Shown here: positions 9,242 to 17,031 of the stretch, one piece after another
Numbering within the stretch: position 1 is the stretch's first letter
How the letters are laid out: each line of letters begins with the position of its first letter
Source of the DNA: CAYQFQ01 sp964416925
Lineage (GTDB): Bacteria > Patescibacteriota > Minisyncoccia > Phycocordibacterales > GWA1-40-21
Assembly (NCBI GenBank): GCA_964416925.1
Contig: CAYQFQ010000005.1
Coordinates: 1-36,715 of the forward strand
Direction of reading: 5' to 3'
Length of the DNA stretch: 36,715 nt
Translations under genes and position numbers: made by a program
Notes under the pieces: model-generated
What the model saw: the letters and a program-made list of their open reading frames with translations, nothing else
Told to the model about the DNA's origin: nothing
The model's database searches: none

Positions 9242-9787
9242 TTACAGGACCTGGGCCGTGGCGTGGCCGTCATCATCGATCTGCACCCGGACGATGTCGC
9301 ATTCCTTGAGGTTGGTGTCCAGCATCAGGTTCCGAACCTGTTCGTCTGTGAACATCTCGTGGACGAGGCAGTTGATGAGGACGGCGTGGGCGACGACGAG
9401 TGTGTTCGGCGCGTCGCTTTTGATTGCGGCGCCCGCGACCTGACCGAAGCGGTGAAGCGTTTCCGCGTCCCCGTGCTTGTAGTAGTCCCGTAAGCTCGCG
9501 TAACCGAGCTGCTTGAACATCGCGTTACAAACCGCCCGGCCCTCGGCGTCGGGGAGCTCGAACAGCTCCGGAACCTGGACGATATCCAACTCGTCCCCCA
9601 ACATGTTCGTGGCCGTCTGCACCGTCCTCTGTGCGGACGAGCAGAATACCGCGCCGAACGTGATCCCCTTGAGCTTGAAGCCGGCATTCATTGCCTGCTC
9701 GCGACCCAGATCCGTCAGAACGCGGTTGGCGTCGATCGGATCCTTGGTCGTGTTCCCGTGCCGTACGAAGTACATTTCCTTCTTCAT
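9242..9787 (-). CDS. Histidine phosphatase (phosphoglycerate mutase/SixA-like)
   Basis: The protein has 181 residues starting MKKEMYFVRHGN. I chose this ATG (9787) over the longer frame to 9886 because an AGAGGAG ribosome-binding site lies just upstream and the RHG motif then sits at the N-terminus, as in the family. Visible family features are FVRHGN (catalytic His of the phosphohistidine intermediate), CSSAQRTVQTA (second Arg), an ELPDAEG acid segment and VVAHAVLINCL (second His). The family dephosphorylates sugar phosphates, nucleotides or, for SixA, phosphohistidine in proteins; the substrate here is open. The gene is visibly richer in G+C than its neighbours and uses CGC/CGT where they use AGA. 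With its own consensus promoter, long leader and strong terminator it looks like an acquired single-gene unit. Confidence 0.9.
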   Translation of the reverse strand: MKKEMYFVRHGNTTKDPIDANRVLTDLGREQAMNAGFKLKGITFGAVFCSSAQRTVQTATNMLGDELDIVQVPELFELPDAEGRAVCNAMFKQLGYASLRDYYKHGDAETLHRFGQVAGAAIKSDAPNTLVVAHAVLINCLVHEMFTDEQVRNLMLDTNLKECDIVRVQIDDDGHATAQVL

Positions 9788-9845
9788 CGCGTACTCTCCT
9801 CTTTCTCTTCTTTCGAAGTTGTAACTCCGCCTATTCTCAAACATT

Positions 9846-9900
9846 ATGAGATAAGCATACTGAAAACGAATGTGATTCGCGCTCAATATGCTTATCTCAT
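9846..9900 (-). repeat. 14-bp perfect inverted repeat in the phosphatase leader
   Basis: ATGAGATAAGCATA (9846-9859) is repeated inverted as TATGCTTATCTCAT (9887-9900). Inside is a second hairpin, CGAAT/ATTCG around GTG. The repeat lies between the promoter at 9953-9981 and the ATG at 9787, so it would be transcribed as a long stem within an untranslated leader of about 160 bases. It could be an RNA switch or stabiliser, or an operator; nothing in the sequence decides. Confidence 0.75.
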
Positions 9901-9952
9901 AAATGACTATATTATTGGCCCTAGAATCAAAGTACTGTATCTAACTAGTAGT

Positions 9953-9981
9953 AGTATAGCAAATTATAGACTATTTGTCAA
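9953..9981 (-). promoter_or_regulatory. Consensus sigma-70-type promoter for the phosphatase gene
   Basis: Read on the minus strand, TTGACA (9981-9976), a 17-base spacer and TATACT (9958-9953). This is close to perfect, and much better than the promoters of neighbouring AT-rich genes. The expected transcript start is near 9946. The rest of the gene-free stretch 9788-10089 holds the inverted repeat above and the promoter of the PPC gene. Confidence 0.85.
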
Positions 9982-10074
9982 TGGGTAAACATTGTTTATA
10001 ATAATATGCCTAATTATATAGATATATTGATTATGGATTGATGGCTTAAGATTGTTTCAATATATTCATATTTT

Positions 10075-10083
10075 TGTTATGCT
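10075..10083 (+). promoter_or_regulatory. Extended -10 promoter, probable leaderless start of the PPC gene
   Basis: TG-T-TATGCT ends six bases before the ATG at 10090, so transcription would begin at or within a base or two of the start codon. No good -35 hexamer is seen. Confidence 0.55.
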
Positions 10084-10089
10084 TTTGAT

Positions 10090-10479
10090 ATGAAAACTCA
10101 TGCCTTTAGATTATGCAGAGGTCAGGACTTAAGAAAAGAAATAGAATTATTTGCTACGAACAAAGAGATTACTGCTGGTCTGATTTTAACTTGTGTAGGA
10201 AATCTGGAAAAAGTCACAATAAGAATGTCGGATGGTAAAACGATAAAAGACTTTACCGGATCTTTTGAAATTGTTTCTTTGGTTGGTACATTAGAAAAAA
10301 ATAATTCGCATTTACATATTTCTTTCTCTGACTTAGAAGGAAAAGTATTTGGTGGACATTTAAAGATTGGGTCTATTGTTGGAACAACAGCAGAGATTGT
10401 CATGGGTGAACTTGAAGACAGTACTTTTTCTAGAAAGCTTGATCCGCAGACTGGGTATGATGAATTATTTGTTGAATAA
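10090..10479 (+). CDS. PPC/DUF296-domain protein (PD1-like)
   Basis: This 129-residue protein matches the single-domain bacterial PPC (plant and prokaryote conserved, DUF296) family. It opens with MKTHAFRLCRGQDL, the arginine strand that starts the domain. It continues with the GLILTCVGNLEKVTIR segment, EIVSLVGTL, the HLHISFSD strand whose histidines bind metal in family members, and GKVFGGHLKIGSIVGTTAEIV. Plant members are fused to AT-hooks and bind DNA; the bacterial single-domain proteins form trimers of uncertain function. The length is normal. It is preceded by a -10 element six bases from the ATG and has no ribosome-binding site, so it is probably translated from a leaderless message. 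Gene borders suggest a monocistronic unit. Confidence 0.85.
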   Translation: MKTHAFRLCRGQDLRKEIELFATNKEITAGLILTCVGNLEKVTIRMSDGKTIKDFTGSFEIVSLVGTLEKNNSHLHISFSDLEGKVFGGHLKIGSIVGTTAEIVMGELEDSTFSRKLDPQTGYDELFVE

Positions 10480-10534
10480 ATTTTATTTGAAACAAAGTAA
10501 AATTGTGGTTTTTGTTTTTTTTGTAACAAAAGAA

Positions 10535-10564
10535 TTGGATTAAATATTTCTTTGTTGATATAAT
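10535..10564 (+). promoter_or_regulatory. Promoter for the 19-aa micro-protein gene
   Basis: TTGGAT (10535-10540), an 18-base spacer and TATAAT (10559-10564). The leader of about 60 bases contains the small palindrome CCAAAA-TAT-TTTTGG (10598-10612). Confidence 0.6.
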
Positions 10565-10629
10565 AATATTATTACTAGAATAATTAATTGATCTCAAACC
10601 AAAATATTTTTGGTCAGACAAATAAAATT

Positions 10630-10689
10630 ATGGCAAAAGGTAACAATAGACAGCAGAAGAATAAGAAGAAACCAAAGAAAGCAAAATAG
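10630..10689 (+). CDS. 19-residue lysine/asparagine-rich basic protein
   Basis: The frame reads MAKGNNRQQKNKKKPKKAK, 19 residues. It lies between a good promoter and a good terminator and is not part of any larger frame, which supports a real gene. The MAKG-N-R-Q start with a KKPKK tail resembles very short basic proteins that I recall from several bacterial groups, but I cannot verify this here. Eight of 19 residues are Lys, so binding to RNA or ribosome is plausible but unproven. There is no Shine-Dalgarno upstream (AAATAAAATT-ATG). Confidence 0.65.
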   Translation: MAKGNNRQQKNKKKPKKAK

Positions 10690-10697
10690 TTTCTTTT

Positions 10698-10726
10698 AAA
10701 AAATCACCCAACAGGGTGGTTTTTTA
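10698..10726 (+). terminator. Rho-independent terminator after the micro-protein gene
   Basis: CACCC-AACA-GGGTG stem flanked by an A-run and a T-run (GGTTTTTT). The A/T runs also pair and extend the stem. Confidence 0.85.
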
Positions 10727-10731
10727 ATACA

Positions 10732-10760
10732 TTGACAAATTGATTTCCGTCTGGCATTCT
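10732..10760 (+). promoter_or_regulatory. Promoter of the membrane-protein unit
   Basis: TTGACA (10732-10737), a 17-base spacer and CATTCT (10755-10760), with an upstream TGG giving an extended -10. The leader is about 25 bases and includes AAAGGAG. Confidence 0.7.
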
Positions 10761-10792
10761 TAATATAGATTTTTCAAACAAAAGGAGCTTAG

Positions 10793-11359
10793 GTGAAAAA
10801 CAAGTATGAGACCATGAGTGTAGTGATCGGTGCGTGCGTTTATCTGTACATTATTATTTCGACGATTCTGCAGACGGGCGAAGGTTTTTCTTTTGCAACA
10901 TATGCGTTGTGGTCCGCTCTCGCGTGGATTACTGGTTACACAACCATGAAGAAGAAAGGGCCTTTCGGAGTCCCGATGATGTATGGGGTGGGTGCCACAT
11001 CTATGGCGGCGATTCTTCTTTTTAAAGGGCGTTTTTCATGGAACATGATGGACACCATAGTTGCAATTCTAGTATTCGTTTGTTTGTTTCTTCTGGTTAC
11101 TAGTGGAACCAGATGTGCGCTAGTCATGTCCGTTATTGGGGCAGTAATAGCAAGTGTTCCTTTTACGATAATGACTTGGGAAAACCCAGAAGCAAGTCCG
11201 ATAATCGCCAATGCAGGCTTTTTGGTATCTAACTTCCTGCTTCTACTTTCTGCTGGTAAACCGAGGGAGTGGACGATTGAGAACAGTTTATACGGAGGAG
11301 TAAACACTATTTCCTGCGGTTCACTTGTTCTTCCGTGGTTGCTGAATCTTGTTAAATGA
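10793..11359 (+). CDS. Multi-spanning membrane protein, unknown function
   Basis: The protein has 188 residues and starts with GTG at 10793 behind an AAAGGAG ribosome-binding site eight bases upstream, one of the best in the window. Six or seven hydrophobic stretches are visible, at about residues 8-28, 33-50, 58-76, 83-103, 108-130, 140-157 and 168-186, joined by short loops, so it is an inner-membrane protein with almost no soluble part. I do not recognise the family; the short repeated helices are loosely reminiscent of PQ-loop/SWEET-like transporters, which is a guess. Base composition is higher in G+C than its neighbours, and it has its own promoter and a strong hairpin behind it, so it stands alone as a transcription unit. 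Confidence 0.75.
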   Translation: MKNKYETMSVVIGACVYLYIIISTILQTGEGFSFATYALWSALAWITGYTTMKKKGPFGVPMMYGVGATSMAAILLFKGRFSWNMMDTIVAILVFVCLFLLVTSGTRCALVMSVIGAVIASVPFTIMTWENPEASPIIANAGFLVSNFLLLLSAGKPREWTIENSLYGGVNTISCGSLVLPWLLNLVK

Positions 11360-11366
11360 GTTTTTT

Positions 11367-11405
11367 AAGGGGGTCGCTGTGTGCATTGCACCAGCGACCC
11401 CTTTC
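11367..11405 (+). terminator. Strong GC-rich hairpin terminator
   Basis: GGGGTCGCTG pairs with CAGCGACCCC, with an inner GTGCA/TGCAC hairpin. The T-run after it is short (CTTTCTGTT), so termination may be less efficient than at the other sites. Confidence 0.75.
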
Positions 11406-11439
11406 TGTTATCTTATTGATTTTAAAATACGTTACTTTT

Positions 11440-11448
11440 TGTTATAGT
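11440..11448 (+). promoter_or_regulatory. Extended -10 promoter, probable leaderless start of the CYTH operon
   Basis: TG-T-TATAGT ends seven bases before ATG 11456. No ribosome-binding site is present and no convincing -35 is seen. Confidence 0.55.
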
Positions 11449-11455
11449 TAGTTAT

Positions 11456-12007
11456 ATGAAGACTGAAATAGAAACACGATTTCTAGAAATTAATAAAGAA
11501 GATTTGATATCAAAACTTCAAGCACTAAAGGCTGTTAATATGGGAGAAGTTAAACTTGATGAAATCATTTTTTACGATAAAGATCTCAAGTGTCTTGAAA
11601 ATAATAGTTTTGTTCGTCTTAGAAAGAAGAACGATAAAATAGTACTAACTTACAAGAAAAACAAAGCACAAGGAATTGACACAGCAAGAGAAATTGAATT
11701 TGAAGTTTCGGATATGGATGAAGCGAAGCAATTTATAGAAGTCATGGGGTTGATTGCCTATAGGGTTGTGGAAAAATATAGGCATACATTCGAGATTGAC
11801 GGTGTAACGCTCGATATAGATACCTGGCCAAAAATACCAGTGTATGTTGAGTTTGAAAGTGATTCGATTGAAAAAATGAAATCAGTTGCAAATAAGCTTG
11901 GATTAGTTTGGGAAGATAGATTTGATGGTGATGCGAAATATGTTTTTAAACATTACGGTTTTGATTTTGATAATATTAGAACGGTTACTTTTGATAAATT
12001 TGAATAA
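11456..12007 (+). CDS. CYTH-domain protein (CyaB/thiamine-triphosphatase-like)
   Basis: The 183-residue protein is a complete CYTH domain. It starts MKTEIETRF, the ExExR/K signature that begins the triphosphate tunnel, and contains FVRLRKKND, VLTYKKNK, AREIEFEV, YRVVEKYRHTFEIDGVTLDIDTWP and VYVEFES, the alternating acidic/basic strands of the tunnel. Family members hydrolyse inorganic or thiamine triphosphate or act as class IV adenylate cyclases, all with divalent metal; the exact substrate cannot be read here. It is the first gene of the operon, one base from the NDPK-like gene. The pairing with other phosphoryl-transfer proteins is notable. Confidence 0.88.
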   Translation: MKTEIETRFLEINKEDLISKLQALKAVNMGEVKLDEIIFYDKDLKCLENNSFVRLRKKNDKIVLTYKKNKAQGIDTAREIEFEVSDMDEAKQFIEVMGLIAYRVVEKYRHTFEIDGVTLDIDTWPKIPVYVEFESDSIEKMKSVANKLGLVWEDRFDGDAKYVFKHYGFDFDNIRTVTFDKFE

Positions 12008-12008
12008 T

Positions 12009-12518
12009 ATGGAAACACCAAAGTTTGAAGCTGAACGCATAGAAAATTTGATAAAAACGTCAGATATTGCAATCGATCAAAAGAGCGGGTTAGCCATTGT
12101 GGTTATAAAGCCAGATGCTTTTTTAAAACGTGATTTGATAATAAAGAAGCTTGAGAATTCTGGTTTGTATGTTGTTAAAAAAGTGGAAAAAAGATTGCCA
12201 GATAATTTTGTTGTTGGTTCATTGTATAAAGATTTACCTAAAAGTATCGAAGATAAAACTCTTGAACATTTTAATATTGGGCCTTCTGAAATTGTTTTAC
12301 TTGAAGGTGGTGTAGACTTACTCGATAAAATAACGGCTTTAACAGGTGAAAAGACAAATCCTGCAGAGTGTGACGAATCTAGTATTAGATATTTATTTGG
12401 TGAGCATTTTGGGAGAGAGACTGAGGATGGAAAAACCTATTTTAGAAATGCTGTTCATAGGGGAAAAGATACAAAAGAAAGGGAGGAAGATTTAGATAAG
12501 TTTGAGTCGTTTTTTTGA
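12009..12518 (+). CDS. Nucleoside-diphosphate-kinase-like protein
   Basis: I start at ATG 12009 (METPKF), one base after the previous stop; the frame is open further upstream but that part overlaps the CYTH gene. At 169 residues it is longer than the usual ~140 because of a 25-residue N-terminal lead and an insertion. Seen features are VVIKPDAF with the phosphate-contacting Lys at residue 34, IRYLFGEHFG, and RNAVHRGKD, equivalent to the N-x-x-H-G-S-D active site with His 150 kept. NDPK forms a phosphohistidine on this His. The change from HGSD to HRGKD and the unusual middle suggest an altered enzyme, perhaps not a housekeeping NDPK; it could also act as a protein phosphotransferase. Confidence 0.82.
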   Translation: METPKFEAERIENLIKTSDIAIDQKSGLAIVVIKPDAFLKRDLIIKKLENSGLYVVKKVEKRLPDNFVVGSLYKDLPKSIEDKTLEHFNIGPSEIVLLEGGVDLLDKITALTGEKTNPAECDESSIRYLFGEHFGRETEDGKTYFRNAVHRGKDTKEREEDLDKFESFF

Positions 12519-12554
12519 TACAATAGAAGTTGTATATATGTTAGTATTAATACC

Positions 12555-13394
12555 ATGGAAAAACCAAATTTAGATAAAATAAATTTATCAGAGTCAATTG
12601 AAACTGGCAAGAATGTCACGATGTCTATTGATCTAATAAGACATCCTGAAAAAGATCCGGCAACAGGCAAATTAACACAAGCCGGCAAGGATGCTTTTTT
12701 TAAACAGTTGAGTGAAGATTTTATTGATAGGGGTGACTACGATTTAATTAAATTTTATGTCAGTCCACTATCACGTGGACAGGAAGCAAAAGAATCAATT
12801 GGTAGATTTATGGAAGCGTCTGGTGTTAATACAAGTATAAGAAATAGAAAGGAGTTGGTTGGGAGATTTTTAGAAGTTGGGCCTAATTTTAAGAAAGAAA
12901 TGACTGCTATTCTTGAACGCAATGAACTTATAACTAAAGAACAGGCAGACACAGCAAGAGAAAAGGATCAAACTATTCCGGCATACGAACCTGCAAATAA
13001 GGACTTTGAAACTAAATCTAACGAATTACTCATAAGGGATTATTTTGAAGAAAATCTCCCAAGCGCTTCTTTTTCAGGTAGAGAACATGCAGAAGCCTTA
13101 AAGGAACTTATTGATCATTTTTCAAGGTTGTCTTCTAGACTTAAGTCTGGTAGTAAAGTTAAACTTGTTTTAGTTGGTCACAGTGGGGTGATCGAATATC
13201 TAACTAAATATGTTTATCTTCAGAATCATCCTGAAATTAAGGCTGGGGATGTTTCTGTTGATGATATTGGGGGTCTAGTTGATTTCTCTAAGGGTCCAGA
13301 AATATTAATTAAGTCAGACGAGGGAGGAGAGCAAAAAATTAGATTTAAATTTAAAGATCTTGATTTGGATTATACCCTAGAAGATACAAAATAG
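12555..13394 (+). CDS. Histidine phosphatase superfamily protein
   Basis: The protein has 279 residues. Family features are LIRHPEKD (Arg 29, catalytic His 30), LTQAGKDA, SPLSRGQEA with Arg 74, an acidic helix near GREHAEAL, and LVGHSGVIEYL with His 209. RHP in place of RHG is a known variation. A ~60-residue helical insertion (about 95-155) makes it larger than SixA-type enzymes. It is 36 bases after the NDPK-like gene and 11 bases before swivel paralog 7, so a phosphatase and a phosphohistidine carrier are co-transcribed. The stretch before it contains ATACAA-TAGAAG-TTGTAT, a small palindrome. Confidence 0.85.
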   Translation: MEKPNLDKINLSESIETGKNVTMSIDLIRHPEKDPATGKLTQAGKDAFFKQLSEDFIDRGDYDLIKFYVSPLSRGQEAKESIGRFMEASGVNTSIRNRKELVGRFLEVGPNFKKEMTAILERNELITKEQADTAREKDQTIPAYEPANKDFETKSNELLIRDYFEENLPSASFSGREHAEALKELIDHFSRLSSRLKSGSKVKLVLVGHSGVIEYLTKYVYLQNHPEIKAGDVSVDDIGGLVDFSKGPEILIKSDEGGEQKIRFKFKDLDLDYTLEDTK

Positions 13395-13405
13395 TAAAAA
13401 TATTG

Positions 13406-14503
13406 ATGAATATTGATCAAATAAATAAAAATAGATATCAAAGAGCTTTTTTCTTCAAAAAGCTCGGTTATCTTATGACTTGTTTTGTTCATTTTCATTA
13501 CAGGAAAAGGAATTTTTTGTGGATATACAGAGATGAAATGATGGGGTCATATATAGAAAATTCTGCAGCAGAAAAAGCTTCAAAAATTGGATTTGATATA
13601 TTTTCAAATGAATCAAATTTTGCTTTGTTTGAAAAAGGTTTTCGTCAGATAATCGTAGATTCTGAGATATATATAAAAAAGACAAAGGCTCTTAATTCTA
13701 TTACTGTTGGTGATCTTTACGATCTCCGAGGTATGATCTGTAGGATGTATTATTATTTTGAGAAAACCGAGTTCTTTTTTACGGATGGATGCTATAAGAA
13801 AGAGATGGGTCCTGTACTAAAAAAGAATTTGTTTATTCTTGGCGACGACCTAAAAATGAAAAGCCGACCATTGATAGTGGAACTTTTAACAACGATGGTT
13901 TATCATTTGGCAGATATAGTCGCAAAGTCCCACAATTTAGATTTAGAAGATGTAAAATTTTACAGTTTTGATGAATTGGTTGCTTTGCTAGAATCAGGTA
14001 TTAGAGTTAGTCAGGATGTGATTATTTATCGCCAGAAATCTTTTGTACTTTATTCTGAGGACGAAAATGTTATTGAAATTCAAGGAAAAGAAAAAGAAAA
14101 TATTTTGGAAAGATTTAAAGAAGACGATCATACCCAGAAGACAGAGTTTAAAGGAACAATAGCAAATAAAGGACATGTTATTGCAAAAGTTCGGGTAATT
14201 TTGGCTGAACTTGATCAAGACTACAATCTTTTTATAAAAAAATTGCATTCAATGGAGATGGAACCTGGTGATATTTTAGTTACCGAAACAACTTCGCCGG
14301 ATTTTGTGCCACTTATGAAGAAGGCCGGAGGTATAATTGCAAATCAGGGAGGTCTTAATTCTCACGCGGCAATAATATCTAGAGAACTTGGTGTTCCGTG
14401 TTTGGTTGGAACATATCATGCTACTGATATTTTGAAGACAGGTGATTTGGTTGAACTTGACGCTAATAATGGTATTGTTAGGATAGTTGAAAAAAGTAAA
14501 TAA
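13406..14503 (+). CDS. PEP-utilising swivel-domain protein, paralog 7
   Basis: ATG 13406 is preferred to the adjoining TTG 13403. The protein has 365 residues. It has the spacer element SFDELVALLESG followed by IIYRQKSF, as in the six-gene array 4 kb upstream. The swivel domain is the most divergent of the seven: GDILVTETTSPDF instead of MTRPE, and ANQGGLNSHAAIISRE instead of TDEGG-TCHAA, with the accepting His 320 conserved. An insertion (QDYNLFIKKLHSMEMEPGD) precedes the strand. It sits between a histidine phosphatase and the coiled-coil module, which ties this family to the second operon. Confidence 0.86.
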   Translation: MNIDQINKNRYQRAFFFKKLGYLMTCFVHFHYRKRNFLWIYRDEMMGSYIENSAAEKASKIGFDIFSNESNFALFEKGFRQIIVDSEIYIKKTKALNSITVGDLYDLRGMICRMYYYFEKTEFFFTDGCYKKEMGPVLKKNLFILGDDLKMKSRPLIVELLTTMVYHLADIVAKSHNLDLEDVKFYSFDELVALLESGIRVSQDVIIYRQKSFVLYSEDENVIEIQGKEKENILERFKEDDHTQKTEFKGTIANKGHVIAKVRVILAELDQDYNLFIKKLHSMEMEPGDILVTETTSPDFVPLMKKAGGIIANQGGLNSHAAIISRELGVPCLVGTYHATDILKTGDLVELDANNGIVRIVEKSK

Positions 14504-14547
14504 CGTTTTGTTGGTTTTATTTATTAGAATTAAAAGTAATTATAAAA

Positions 14548-16602
14548 ATGTCTAACGAAAATCCTTGGGGTAATTTCACACCAGCAATAGAAGATGAAGA
14601 AGCACTAAAGGCGCTTCAAGAAATTGCTGAAAATCCTCAAAAGGGTGAACAACCTGTAATTGATAGTTCCACAACTCAGGAAAATCCTTGGGGAAATTTT
14701 ACACCAGCACCTGAAGACGACATATCACTGCCAGTAGCACAAAGTCAGGAAGTTGAGGGGGCTGTAGTTGATAGTCCGACAGAAGGTTTAGAAGAAGATG
14801 GTATCCACGTAAAACCGTTAGTATTAAAACCTGAGACTGATTTTCTTGCGGATATTGTTGCTCCGACTGCGATTTCTCAAGATCAAAAATTGAATGAGAC
14901 TGAACCAAATGATGAGACAGGGGCGGATTCACTTAATTCTGTTAATACGGAAGAAAGTGTAATTGAAAATTCAGCACCTATTTTAACTGATGGAGAAGAT
15001 GTTCCCGGAGAGCTAGTTGCACAAAGTCCGGAAGTGATAGAACCTGAAATCGTAAAGCCAAAAAGCACTTCGATGGCAGATCTTGTAGCTCAAGCAGTAT
15101 TTTCGCCAGATAAAAAACTGGACCTGCCCGTGGTGGAGGATGAAACCGGAGCCGATTCACTAATGTCAGATGTATTACCTAATAAAGCACCGGAGGGACC
15201 AGAAGAACCGCTGTCTGTAGAAGTTTTGCCTCCTGCACCAGAAGTTCATCCTGTTGTCCTAACTGAAAAACCAGTAGATTATGATTTAAATCCAGAAGGA
15301 GAGTCTGAACTTACGTTTGTTCCTGGGGAAAGGATTGTAATCCCAGTGGAAGTTTTGAATGGAGAAAATAAAAGTCTTTTTAGTAAACTTTCAGAGTCTG
15401 CAAAAAATATTTTCAGCAAAGCTTACGAAAGTACAGTGAGAGCTACGGGCGCTGATATTGCAATGGACAAAATGCAGATTGCTTTTAATCAGTCATGGGC
15501 TGATAAGAGTGAAAAGCAGGCAATAGAACTAAAGGGTCAAATCGATGATTTGGATATTAAGAGTGGTGCCATAGAGACAGCAAAAAAAGCGCTAGAGGAA
15601 GTAATAGAAGATATGAAAGCTAATAACTCTCCAGGTGTAGAAAAATATCTATTAAAGGTTAGGGATTTAGACAATGAAAGAGACGCAATATTAAATAAAA
15701 GAGATATTGTACAAACAAAACTTGAGGCAAGAGACGCTAAGACTAAGTTGTTCATAAACGAAAGAGACAGGATTGCTGACAAGGTAATTGATCGTTACAG
15801 CGAAATTCTTAAACCTATGGAAGCGGAGCTAGAAAACCTTCAAGGATTAAGAGATAAATTGGAATATGATACTGCTGTAGTTGAAGTCAAAAATGATGAA
15901 CAATTAGAAAGATATAAAAGTCTCGAACAGCAGAAGAAATTAGTTGAGGGTTCTTTGAAGTTGTTGAATAAGTCAGATAGGGAAATTAAAAAATATGTTG
16001 CTGGAATAGATGACGAGCTTTCAGAAATCGCTTCAAATGTGAAGAAAGAGAAGGAAGATTTAGCTAGAAGGGGTGATGAGATCAACAAAAAAATTGCCGC
16101 AGCTGATGAAAAGGCAAATCCATATAGAGATAAGAAAGAACAGTTTGTACGCATAAAGAGCGGTAGGCCGATACTTATAAATATGAAGACAAGGGAGAAA
16201 GGGCCTGAATTTACTGGCAGTGAGGAAGTGAGTTCTACGTCTAGAGAAGAATCTGAGGCGGTTGAAGCTGGTGCTGAGGCTGTTGATGAATCTAGCAAAG
16301 AAACTACAACTACAGAGAAAATTCCAACGGTAGAAAAAAGTAAAGAAAGACAAAAAATATCTGAATTTATTTCAACTTGGAATGCATACCTTCAGGAAAA
16401 AGGAATAAAAAGTGACTCTCCTGAAATTCTAAATCAAAAAGAATTTCTGAAGATATCAAAAATGGTACCTAGCCAAGAAATGGCATTCAAGAATTTTAAG
16501 ACCATTATTGAGAAATATTATAAGCTAAGAAAGATTCAGGTTGATAAGTTTACTGCAAAAATTACTGGTTTTTACGAAAGTAAAATTAAAGCTAAAAAAT
16601 AA
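14548..16602 (+). CDS. Large coiled-coil protein with disordered repeat N-terminus (module copy A)
   Basis: The protein has 684 residues and I recognise no known family. Residues 1-270 are acidic, Pro/Glu-rich and probably disordered, with internal repeats: ENPWGNFTPA at 4-13 and again at 45-54, and two copies of an ADLVA...DETGADSL unit. Residues ~275-535 form long charged helices, probably a coiled coil (from SLFSKLSES to EQFVRIKSGRP). Residues ~535-595 are another low-complexity linker, and ~600-684 a compact helical domain (KISEFISTWNAYL to the end). There is no signal peptide or membrane segment. The regions from 275 onward align with the protein at 17032-19566, which has a phosphatase domain in place of the repeat region. 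A 89-aa gene follows after 17 bases. Confidence 0.8.
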   Translation: MSNENPWGNFTPAIEDEEALKALQEIAENPQKGEQPVIDSSTTQENPWGNFTPAPEDDISLPVAQSQEVEGAVVDSPTEGLEEDGIHVKPLVLKPETDFLADIVAPTAISQDQKLNETEPNDETGADSLNSVNTEESVIENSAPILTDGEDVPGELVAQSPEVIEPEIVKPKSTSMADLVAQAVFSPDKKLDLPVVEDETGADSLMSDVLPNKAPEGPEEPLSVEVLPPAPEVHPVVLTEKPVDYDLNPEGESELTFVPGERIVIPVEVLNGENKSLFSKLSESAKNIFSKAYESTVRATGADIAMDKMQIAFNQSWADKSEKQAIELKGQIDDLDIKSGAIETAKKALEEVIEDMKANNSPGVEKYLLKVRDLDNERDAILNKRDIVQTKLEARDAKTKLFINERDRIADKVIDRYSEILKPMEAELENLQGLRDKLEYDTAVVEVKNDEQLERYKSLEQQKKLVEGSLKLLNKSDREIKKYVAGIDDELSEIASNVKKEKEDLARRGDEINKKIAAADEKANPYRDKKEQFVRIKSGRPILINMKTREKGPEFTGSEEVSSTSREESEAVEAGAEAVDESSKETTTTEKIPTVEKSKERQKISEFISTWNAYLQEKGIKSDSPEILNQKEFLKISKMVPSQEMAFKNFKTIIEKYYKLRKIQVDKFTAKITGFYESKIKAKK

Positions 16603-16619
16603 TCTTTAATTTAAAATAT

Positions 16620-16889
16620 ATGGATAATACAAATATTAACTCAAAAACAGCGGACACAGAACTTTTGGAGAGAGAACTTGATGGTTTACTGGCGAGTGCA
16701 AAGAAATTAAGATACGAAATCGATTTCTCAAATAAGCAATCTCGAGAGAATGTTGAACAGATTAGCATCGATGTAGACAATTCTATCAACAAAATTCAAA
16801 AATTGTGTGGAGACTTGGATTTAGTTGAAAAAACAGCTGGAGATGAGCTGGATGCTCTGGTTTTAAAGCAAGTTGAGGATGTGGCTTAA
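16620..16889 (+). CDS. 89-aa coiled-coil partner protein (module copy A)
   Basis: This small, acidic, helix-only protein has heptad-like spacing and is probably a coiled coil. It aligns along its length with the 89-aa product of 19585-19854: both have NKQSR near residue 40 and end AGDE-(L/F)-DA-(L/I)-VLKQVE-(D/E)-VA. Being the same length and in the same position behind a homologous large coiled-coil gene, it probably binds that protein. The family is not recognised. Confidence 0.8.
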   Translation: MDNTNINSKTADTELLERELDGLLASAKKLRYEIDFSNKQSRENVEQISIDVDNSINKIQKLCGDLDLVEKTAGDELDALVLKQVEDVA

Positions 16890-16921
16890 CATCAAGATTT
16901 TTATAAGGTCTGTATATTACT

Positions 16922-16945
16922 AAAAGCCTCTTAAAAGAGGCTTTT
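16922..16945 (+). terminator. Rho-independent terminator of the CYTH-to-module-A operon
   Basis: AAAAGCCTCTT pairs with AAGAGGCTTTTT. It ends the run of genes from 11456. Confidence 0.88.
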
Positions 16946-16949
16946 TGTG

Positions 16950-16979
16950 TTGTTAAAGATTATGGCTATGTGATATTAT
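16950..16979 (+). promoter_or_regulatory. Promoter of module copy B
   Basis: TTGTTA (16950-16955), an 18-base spacer and TATTAT (16974-16979) with TGA in front (extended -10). The leader is about 45 bases. Confidence 0.55.
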
Positions 16980-17031
16980 ATATGGAGCTAATTTATTTAT
17001 AAGCTTTATTAATTTCTAAGATAAAAATAAA

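Noticed and set aside
9325..9687. Long overlapping frames in the G+C-rich segment
   Set aside because: They are shadows of the histidine phosphatase gene; only the minus frame ending at 9242 has family motifs and a ribosome-binding site.
11922..12008. Upstream extension of the NDPK-like frame with a hydrophobic start
   Set aside because: It overlaps the CYTH gene fully, and METPKF at 12009 begins right after the CYTH stop.
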